DNA from: DASTBU01 sp035711845
Lineage (GTDB): Bacteria > Acidobacteriota > Vicinamibacteria > Vicinamibacterales > 2-12-FULL-66-21
Direction: 5' to 3'
Length of the DNA: 26,527 bases
Assembly (NCBI GenBank): GCA_035711845.1
Contig: DASTBU010000184.1
Coordinates: 1-26,527 of the forward strand
Position numbers and translations under genes: made by a program. Shown here in pieces: positions 22,156-26,527 of the stretch. The stretch's first letter is position 1. Each line of letters starts with the position of its first letter. The notes beneath the pieces are model-generated. The model saw only the letters and a list, made by a program, of their open reading frames with translations. It was not told where the DNA came from and ran no database searches.

Positions 22156-22898
22156 CCGAGGCGTCAGGCAGAGGGCGCCAGGCGACCGTTCGCGTGGCGA
22201 CCTACAACATCCACCGCTGCCGCGGCATCGATCGCCGCGTGATCCCGTCGCGGATCGCCGAGGTGCTGCGGGACATCAACGCCGACGTGATCGCCCTGCA
22301 GGAAGTCGTCGGCGCCGGGCCCGGCGGCGCGGGCCAGGCGGAAGAGATCGGGGCCGCGCTCGGCATGGGCTGGGTGATGGCCTCCGTGCGGCACCTGCGC
22401 AAGCACCTCTTCGGCAACGTGGTGATGAGCCGCTTCCCCATCGTCCATCACAGCCAGTACGACCTGTCGTGGCGGACGTGCGAGCCGCGCGGCTGCCAGC
22501 GCGCCGATCTCGATCTCGGCGACGGGCGCCGGATGCACATCTACAACGTGCACCTGGGGACCGCCGTCCTCGAGCGGCGCTATCAGGCGCCGCGGCTCGC
22601 CTCCTACGTCCACGATCGACGCGTGCAGGGCCCGAAGATCATCCTGGGCGACTTCAACGAGTGGACGCGCGGCCTGGCGACGCGCACGCTGAGCTCGCTG
22701 TTCGAGAGCATCGACATCCAGGCCCACCTGCGCCGCCGGCGCACGTACCCCGGCTTTTTCCCGCTCCTGCACCTCGATCACATCTACTACGAGGGGCGGG
22801 TGGAGGTCCGCACCGTCGAGCTCCCGCGCGGCCGAAAGGCGCTGATGGCGTCCGACCACCTGCCGCTCGTCGCCAATCTCAGTATCGGGTTCGAGTAG
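22152..22898 (+). CDS. Endonuclease/exonuclease/phosphatase (EEP) family protein
   Basis: A 248-aa metal-dependent phosphodiesterase-fold protein. Conserved elements: VATYNIHRCRG (15-25, metal-proximal N), IALQEVVG (with the metal-binding Glu), YNVHLG, IILGDFNEWTRG (catalytic Asp/Asn) and ASDHLPLVANL (catalytic Asp-His near the C-terminus). No signal peptide, so cytoplasmic or membrane-associated via the preceding peptide. Family members hydrolyse nucleic acids, phospholipids or inositol phosphates; the substrate cannot be chosen here. The closest general resemblance is to the YbhP-type EEP proteins found beside cardiolipin synthases. The start is GTG 22152, overlapping the small ORF. Confidence 0.9.
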   Translation: MTEASGRGRQATVRVATYNIHRCRGIDRRVIPSRIAEVLRDINADVIALQEVVGAGPGGAGQAEEIGAALGMGWVMASVRHLRKHLFGNVVMSRFPIVHHSQYDLSWRTCEPRGCQRADLDLGDGRRMHIYNVHLGTAVLERRYQAPRLASYVHDRRVQGPKIILGDFNEWTRGLATRTLSSLFESIDIQAHLRRRRTYPGFFPLLHLDHIYYEGRVEVRTVELPRGRKALMASDHLPLVANLSIGFE

Positions 22899-22904
22899 CG
22901 CGCC

Positions 22905-22939
22905 GGCCCGTCGCCCGTCGCACGTCGCACGTGACACGC
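22905..22939. repeat. Heptad array G, unit CGCACGT
   Basis: Five in-phase 7-bp units (GGCCCGT, CGCCCGT, two of CGCACGT, GACACGC) directly follow the EEP stop codon. The units match those of array A almost 20 kb away, including the GACA-starting variant after CGCACGT. Confidence 0.8.
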
Positions 22940-22952
22940 CACCTCGTCCCTA

Positions 22953-23001
22953 TTGACAGTTGAGCTTTCAAAATGATATCACTATGACATCACCGAGGAG
23001 G
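22953..23001 (+). promoter_or_regulatory. Promoter, tandem-repeat operator and RBS of the SPFH gene
   Basis: A perfect -35 TTGACA (22953-22958) lies 18 bp before a TATCAC -10 (22977-22982). Overlapping the -10 are two direct repeats, ATGATATCACT (22973-22983) and ATGACATCACC (22984-22994), an 11-bp period with 9 of 11 identities. One-turn-spaced direct repeats fit cooperative binding by ribbon-helix-helix dimers, and such a protein is encoded by the second gene of this operon. GAGGAGG (22995-23001) is a strong ribosome-binding site 7 bp before the ATG. Confidence 0.65.
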
Positions 23002-23008
23002 TCGCTTC

Positions 23009-23878
23009 ATGATTCGCGAACGTGATTACGGCGCGCTGCCCGGTCTCCCCATGGTCCTCGTCCTGCTCTTCGTCCTCGGATTGCTGATCTACCTGCTCGT
23101 CGACGCCGCCGACGGCGGCTCGGGCTGGTATCTCGGCGGCCTGTCGGTGGCGATCCTGCTGGACATCTTCCTGTTGTGCGGCGTGTTCATCGTCAATCCG
23201 AACGAAGGACGCGTGCTCCAGTTCTTCGGCGATTACGCGGGCACCGTGAAGACCCCGGGGCTGCGCTGGGCCAATCCGCTGTTCACGAAGAAGCGCATCT
23301 CGCTGCGCGTCCGGAACTTCGAGAGCGCGCGCCTCAAGGTCAACGATCACGAAGGCAACCCCATCGAGATCGCCGCCGTCGTCGTGTGGCGCGTCGTCGA
23401 CACCGCGGAAGCCGTGTTCCAGGTGGACGACTACCAGAACTTCGTGAAGGTGCAGAGCGAGTCCGCCGTGCGCAACATGGCGACGAGCTACAACTACGAT
23501 TCGCACCAGGAGGGGGAGATGTCGCTGCGCGGCAACACCCTCGAGGTCGCCGACCATCTCAAGAAGGAGATCCAGGATCGCCTCGCGCAGGCGGGTGTGG
23601 AGGTGATGGAGGCGAGAATCAGCCACCTGGCCTATGCACCGGAGATCGCGCAGGCGATGCTCCAGCGGCAGCAGGCCGGTGCCATCATCGCCGCCCGCCA
23701 GCGGATCGTCGAAGGGGCGGTCGGCATGGTGGAGATGGCCCTCGACATGCTGTCGAAGCGCGAGATTCTCGACCTCGACCACGAGCGGCGCGCCGCCATG
23801 GTCAGCAACCTGCTCGTGGTCCTGTGCGGTGAGAGATCCGTGCAGCCGGTCGTCAACACGGGCACGATCTATCAATAG
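23009..23878 (+). CDS. SPFH/band-7 domain membrane protein
   Basis: A 289-aa protein of the stomatin/prohibitin/flotillin superfamily. Two N-terminal hydrophobic segments (about 14-33 and 46-67) precede the SPFH domain (about 70-245), which contains NEGRVLQFFGDYAGTVKTPG, VRNFESARLKVNDHEGNP, VVWRVVDTAEAVF and LAQAGVEVMEARISHLAYAP, all typical. A short helical region (AMLQRQQAGAIIAARQRIVEGA) follows. Such proteins form ring-like membrane scaffolds that control proteases or membrane microdomains. The gene is followed 4 bp later by an Arc-like DNA-binding protein, a pairing that suggests autoregulation. Its own promoter and a strong Shine-Dalgarno are present. Confidence 0.95.
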   Translation: MIRERDYGALPGLPMVLVLLFVLGLLIYLLVDAADGGSGWYLGGLSVAILLDIFLLCGVFIVNPNEGRVLQFFGDYAGTVKTPGLRWANPLFTKKRISLRVRNFESARLKVNDHEGNPIEIAAVVVWRVVDTAEAVFQVDDYQNFVKVQSESAVRNMATSYNYDSHQEGEMSLRGNTLEVADHLKKEIQDRLAQAGVEVMEARISHLAYAPEIAQAMLQRQQAGAIIAARQRIVEGAVGMVEMALDMLSKREILDLDHERRAAMVSNLLVVLCGERSVQPVVNTGTIYQ

Positions 23879-23882
23879 CCTC

Positions 23883-24083
23883 GTGACGGACCGGAAGCCG
23901 TTCCTCCTTCGGATCGACCGCATCGTCCTCGAGGCCGTTCAGCGCTGGGCAGACGACGACCTGCGCAGCCTGAACGGCCAGATCGAGTTCCTGTTGCGGA
24001 AAGCGTTGAAGGACGCGAACAGACGCGTCGCGCCTGCGCGCGACGCCAGACGGCGGAACCGCGACCCCGGCGCCGGCGATTGA
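23883..24083 (+). CDS. Arc-like ribbon-helix-helix DNA-binding protein
   Basis: A 66-aa protein. The N-terminus DRKPFLLRID gives the DNA-contacting beta-strand, followed by two helices (RIVLEAVQRWADDDL and RSLNGQIEFLLRKAL), matching the Arc-family pattern where N/G between helices is conserved. A basic, flexible tail follows (about 46-66). The start is GTG at 23883, 4 bp after the SPFH stop, so it is translated with it; an open frame continues upstream inside the SPFH gene but is not protein-like. It is the obvious candidate to bind the 11-bp direct repeats at 22973-22994. Confidence 0.85.
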   Translation: MTDRKPFLLRIDRIVLEAVQRWADDDLRSLNGQIEFLLRKALKDANRRVAPARDARRRNRDPGAGD

Positions 24084-24092
24084 GCCGATCGA

Positions 24093-24314
24093 TCAGCTCT
24101 CTTCGTACTCTTCTTCGTTGGGCGGGACCAGGCGCGTCGACGGCCTGAGCGCTTCGCGATAGTCGAACAACGGAAGGTCGCGCACGTGCAGAGCGAGCGG
24201 GCAGCCGGGACCTTTTTCGTCGACGACGACAGTCACGGGACTGCCTTCGACGCCTTCCCTGAAGCCGATCCGGCAGCCGCAGGCAAGACGTGCGTGCGTG
24301 AACCCTTTCAACAT
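24093..24314 (-). CDS. 73-aa cysteine-containing small protein, unknown function
   Basis: A small protein with C12 and C14 (ACGCRIGF) and C38 (GPGCPLALH), an Asp/Glu-rich C-terminus (NEEEYEES) and no signal or membrane helix. The CxC plus distant Cys-His could bind a metal, but this is uncertain and no family is recognised. It lies 15 bp after the TlpA-like gene on the same strand and may also use its own -10 (TATGAT, 24329-24324), placed 9 bp before the ATG and directly adjoining the tlpA-like stop codon. It converges with the Arc-like gene with only 9 bp between stops and no visible terminator. Confidence 0.7.
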   Translation of the reverse strand: MLKGFTHARLACGCRIGFREGVEGSPVTVVVDEKGPGCPLALHVRDLPLFDYREALRPSTRLVPPNEEEYEES

Positions 24315-24323
24315 CGTTCGTCG

Positions 24324-24329
24324 ATCATA
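24324..24329 (-). promoter_or_regulatory. -10 element TATGAT before the 73-aa protein gene
   Basis: On the minus strand TATGAT follows the TAG stop of the TlpA-like gene immediately and ends 9 bp before the ATG at 24314. No clear -35 is visible. If used, it gives an mRNA with a leader of only a few bases. Confidence 0.4.
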
Positions 24330-24893
24330 CTACAGGAGCGGCTTGATCGAGGCCTCGAACGACTCCTTGGTTCCGATGCCGATGTGCTTTCCACAGACGG
24401 CACCGCTGCGGTCGATGAAGAACGAGGTGGGATAACCGTACACGGGGCCGGCCGCTTCGAGAAACTCTTCCTGGCCCGCGGCGAGCAGGACCGGATAGGT
24501 CATCGGCGTCTGCTTGACGAACTCCTTCAGCGTCGGCTCATCGTCGTCCACCGACACGCCGAGGATGACGAGGCCCTGGTCTTTGTATTGCGCGTAGAGC
24601 TCGTTGAAGATGGGGATCTCGACCTTGCACGGGCCGCACCACGTCGCCCAGTAATTGAGCAGGATCGCCTTGCCGCGGAAGTCCTCCACCTTGACGCTGG
24701 CGCCGTTCATGTCCTTCAGCGTGAAGTCCAGGTTCGCCTTGCGCTCGGCCTTGCACGTGGGTTCGTGACTCGCCACGAGCTGCGGGGCGTCGTTGTCGAG
24801 GTAGGCGGGGGGATCGCTGCCGAGCAGCAGTGGCACCGCCAGCACGCCGACGCCGACCGCCGCCGCCGCGGCAACTATCCAGCGCGTAGTCAT
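24330..24893 (-). CDS. TlpA/ResA-type membrane-anchored thioredoxin
   Basis: A 187-aa periplasmic thiol-disulfide protein. Residues 5-25 form a signal anchor without a clear cleavage site. The thioredoxin fold (about 52-187) contains the active site WCGPC (C86, C89), the ILLNYWATW strand and the cis-proline region YGYPTSFFID, with the inserted segment usual in TlpA/ResA proteins. Two extra cysteines (C47 and one in GAVCGKHIG) may form a structural disulfide. These proteins reduce apocytochrome c or other exported proteins. The gene follows the anti-sigma gene by 27 bp, so the sigma factor may control periplasmic redox repair (inference). Confidence 0.93.
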   Translation of the reverse strand: MTTRWIVAAAAAVGVGVLAVPLLLGSDPPAYLDNDAPQLVASHEPTCKAERKANLDFTLKDMNGASVKVEDFRGKAILLNYWATWCGPCKVEIPIFNELYAQYKDQGLVILGVSVDDDEPTLKEFVKQTPMTYPVLLAAGQEEFLEAAGPVYGYPTSFFIDRSGAVCGKHIGIGTKESFEASIKPLL

Positions 24894-24920
24894 CTCAAAC
24901 AGCTCCGGTTTCCCGTGATC

Positions 24921-25703
24921 TTACCAGCGCGAGCGCGCGGTCAGTTTCACGTAGTCGACGATCTTGTTCAGTTCCCGCGGGCTCGCCTCGCCGACCACGG
25001 CGTAGGTGCGTCCCCCGTCGGTCCAGATGACGGCATCCTGCCCTGCCTTGGTGACGAACTGCGCCTCGCTACTGGCACGCTTGGACTCGCGGTTCATCAC
25101 GTAGAGCGACAGCGGATTGCCGTGCCATTTATAGAGGATGTGAGCGTTGAGGCCTTCGGTCGTTCCGCACCGCCGCACTTCGAGGAGCTGCAGGTCGTAG
25201 GCGGCCGCGCTCGGGGGAATCTCGAGGGCCCACCCGCGCTCGTTCTGCCAGGCCTTCGAGATGAGCAGCGGATCGGGAGTCGCCGCCTGGCCGGAGTAGA
25301 GCTGGTGGCACTTGACGTGGTCTACGGCGAGCTGGGCGGCGAGGACTTCAACGCCGCGGTTGAGCGTGAAGAACAGGACGGCGCCGGCGACGACGAGCAG
25401 CGACGCGGCGATCGACAGCGGAACCAGGGTGCGCCTGAAGAACCCGGAACCCACGGGCGCATCGGGCGGCGCCGCCAGGGTGCGCTGCGCTTCACAGCGG
25501 CGGCGAAGGTGGTCCGACGCGCAGCCGCGCAGCGCCTGACGCCTGGCGACGAGCACCTCGCGCACGACACGCTCCGATGCCACGTGATCGCGGCACTCGG
25601 GGCACTGTTCCAGGTGCGACTCCACGGTCGCGCGCGCCTGCGGTTCGGCCACGCCATCCACATACGGCGCGAGCATCGGCTCCAGGTTACGACAGTCGGA
25701 CAT
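24921..25703 (-). CDS. Zinc-finger anti-sigma factor (membrane-bound)
   Basis: A 260-aa protein with an N-terminal zf-HC2 anti-sigma domain: C4, H30, C34 and C37 (HLEQCPEC) form the usual zinc site. A single transmembrane helix lies at about 93-114, followed by a periplasmic domain (about 118-260) with C-terminal TDGGRTYAVVGEASPRELNK, typical of transmembrane regulators of the RsgI/RsiW-like group. It should hold the upstream ECF sigma factor inactive until a periplasmic signal is sensed. Extra cysteines at 61 and 70 might allow redox sensing, in line with the downstream thioredoxin. It is separated from the sigma gene by 168 bp of inverted heptad arrays. Confidence 0.92.
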   Translation of the reverse strand: MSDCRNLEPMLAPYVDGVAEPQARATVESHLEQCPECRDHVASERVVREVLVARRQALRGCASDHLRRRCEAQRTLAAPPDAPVGSGFFRRTLVPLSIAASLLVVAGAVLFFTLNRGVEVLAAQLAVDHVKCHQLYSGQAATPDPLLISKAWQNERGWALEIPPSAAAYDLQLLEVRRCGTTEGLNAHILYKWHGNPLSLYVMNRESKRASSEAQFVTKAGQDAVIWTDGGRTYAVVGEASPRELNKIVDYVKLTARSRW

Positions 25704-25705
25704 GT

Positions 25706-25789
25706 TTTCAGCTCTCAGCTACCAGCTACCAGCTACCAGTTTCCAGTTTCCAGTTTTCAGTTTCCAGTTTCCAGTTGTCAGTTGCCAGT
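25706..25789. repeat. Heptad array H, left arm, unit TTCCAGT / TACCAGC
   Basis: Twelve in-phase units (TTTCAGC, TCTCAGC, two of TACCAGC, TACCAGT, TTCCAGT, TTTCAGT, TGTCAGT, TGCCAGT and similar) occupy the sigma-to-anti-sigma gap. CAG stays at the same position in every unit. The units are complementary to those at 25827-25868. Confidence 0.92.
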
Positions 25790-25826
25790 TCCGGACTTTT
25801 CCCCCCGGCCGCCCGCTCCCTCTCGA

Positions 25827-25868
25827 ACTGGCTACTGGAAACTGGCTGCTGGACACCGGCTACTGACG
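25827..25868. repeat. Heptad array H, right arm, unit ACTGGCT / ACTGGAA
   Basis: Six in-phase units (ACTGGCT, ACTGGAA, ACTGGCT, GCTGGAC, ACCGGCT, ACTGACG) end 3 bp before the sigma-factor stop. They are reverse complements of units in the left arm, across a 37-bp C-rich centre, so the mRNA between the sigma and anti-sigma genes could fold into a long hairpin. Confidence 0.85.
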
Positions 25869-25871
25869 TGT

Positions 25872-26489
25872 TCATCCTGCCGCCTCCGTCCGCTCGTGCG
25901 CCCTCGAGGCGGCCAGGCGATCGTAGAGCATGCGGCGGCCGCGCGAGATGCGGGACATGACGGTGCCAATGGGCACGTCGAGCATCGACGCGATCTCCGC
26001 GTAGGAGAACTCCTCGACATCGCGGAGCCACACGGCCTGACGGAACGCGTCCGGCATGGCGTCGAGCGCTGCCTGCAGATCCGCGTCGAGCGTGGCGCGC
26101 GTGAGCAGCTGCTCGGGCGTGTGCTGCTCGGCGTGGAGATCGATGGCCTGCTCGACGGTCTCGCTGTTCACGTCCACCGGATTGCGACCGTCGTGGCGCT
26201 TGATGTTGCGAAAGGTGTTGTGGAGGATCGTGAACAACCACGCTTTCAAATTGGTGCCGCGCTGAAACTGCTTCGAGGCGCGGAACGCCTTCAGGTACGT
26301 GTCCTGCACGAGGTCCTCGGCATCGGCGGCGCGGCGGGTCAGCCGCATCGCCGTGCCGTAGAGACTGTCCACGTACGACAACGCCTCCTGCACGAATGGA
26401 TCGGCCCCGTCCCCGGCGGCTCGACCCGCGCCGGGACTGCGCGACCGCTCCTGTCGCGACTCACGAGTCGGACGACTCCGAAACGCCAT
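25872..26489 (-). CDS. ECF-family RNA polymerase sigma factor
   Basis: A 205-aa sigma factor. After a basic, disordered tail (1-30), sigma region 2 (about 33-100) has SLYGTAMRLTRRAADAEDLV and LKAWLFTILHNTFRN, the latter forming the -10 recognition helix. Region 4 (about 138-195) has LDAMPDAFRQAVWLRDVEEF and the helix-turn-helix YAEIASMLDVPIGTVMSRIS. There is no region 3 and no C-terminal extension. The zf-HC2 anti-sigma factor lies downstream on the same strand. The ATG at 26489 is followed upstream by only 38 bp to the window edge, so its promoter cannot be judged. Confidence 0.95.
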   Translation of the reverse strand: MAFRSRPTRESRQERSRSPGAGRAAGDGADPFVQEALSYVDSLYGTAMRLTRRAADAEDLVQDTYLKAFRASKQFQRGTNLKAWLFTILHNTFRNIKRHDGRNPVDVNSETVEQAIDLHAEQHTPEQLLTRATLDADLQAALDAMPDAFRQAVWLRDVEEFSYAEIASMLDVPIGTVMSRISRGRRMLYDRLAASRAHERTEAAG

Positions 26490-26527
26490 CAGAGGTCAGC
26501 CCCAGAGCGCCCACTGGAGAGAACACC

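Overview
The window is about 26.5 kb of GC-rich bacterial chromosome with genes on both strands. I see no rRNA, tRNA, transposase or CRISPR. The gene content suggests an Acidobacteriota member, perhaps Vicinamibacteria: a large unfused FtsX/MacB-type permease of the acidobacterial 'ADOP' kind, a CusF-SCO fusion, LytS/LytTR signalling beside a LiaF-like protein, and an ECF sigma/anti-sigma/TlpA cluster. This placement is inference from gene families, not from a marker gene.

Region 1 (67-7531, minus strand) is a drug-export type operon. In transcription order it encodes a TetR repressor, a HlyD-type adaptor lipoprotein, an ABC ATPase, a TolC-family outer-membrane channel, a second ABC ATPase and two ABC-2 permeases. 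The plan resembles E. coli cecR-ybhG-ybhF-ybhS-ybhR, except that the two ATPase halves are separate genes flanking the TolC gene. A clear -35/-10 pair and a palindrome over the tetR start codon suggest autoregulation. Region 2 (7581-10282, minus) encodes a LiaF-like membrane protein, a LytS-type histidine kinase and a LytTR response regulator. Region 3 (10498-16205) holds a secreted M24 metallopeptidase (+), a small secreted protein (-), an 801-aa ADOP-type permease (+) behind a sigma-54-like promoter, and a MacB/LolD-type ATPase (+).

Region 4 (16370-18539) has an RRM RNA-binding protein (-) with a long leader, a 98-bp imperfect palindrome, then a CusF-SCO lipoprotein overlapping a transglutaminase-like protein (+). 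Region 5 (18705-21289, +) pairs a secreted subtilisin with an outer-membrane-barrel/SH3 protein. Region 6 (21296-24083) has a CPCC protein and a lipoprotein (-), a 45-aa membrane ORF coupled to an EEP-family phosphodiesterase (+), and an SPFH protein with an Arc-like repressor (+). Region 7 (24093-26489, minus) is an ECF sigma factor, its zinc-finger anti-sigma factor, a TlpA-like thioredoxin and a 73-aa cysteine protein.

The most striking non-gene signal is a set of intergenic arrays with an exact 7-bp period: 3261-3351, 4698-4760, 8356-8411, 11944-12006, 16206-16257 with 16327-16368, 22905-22939, and 25706-25789 with 25827-25868. Unit sequences differ between sites but fall into two classes. 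Three sites are arranged as inverted pairs that could form long hairpins, one of them enclosing a GC-rich terminator-like stem. A 17-bp palindromic repeat at 19-67 and the 98-bp palindrome at 16919-17016 are further repeat types.
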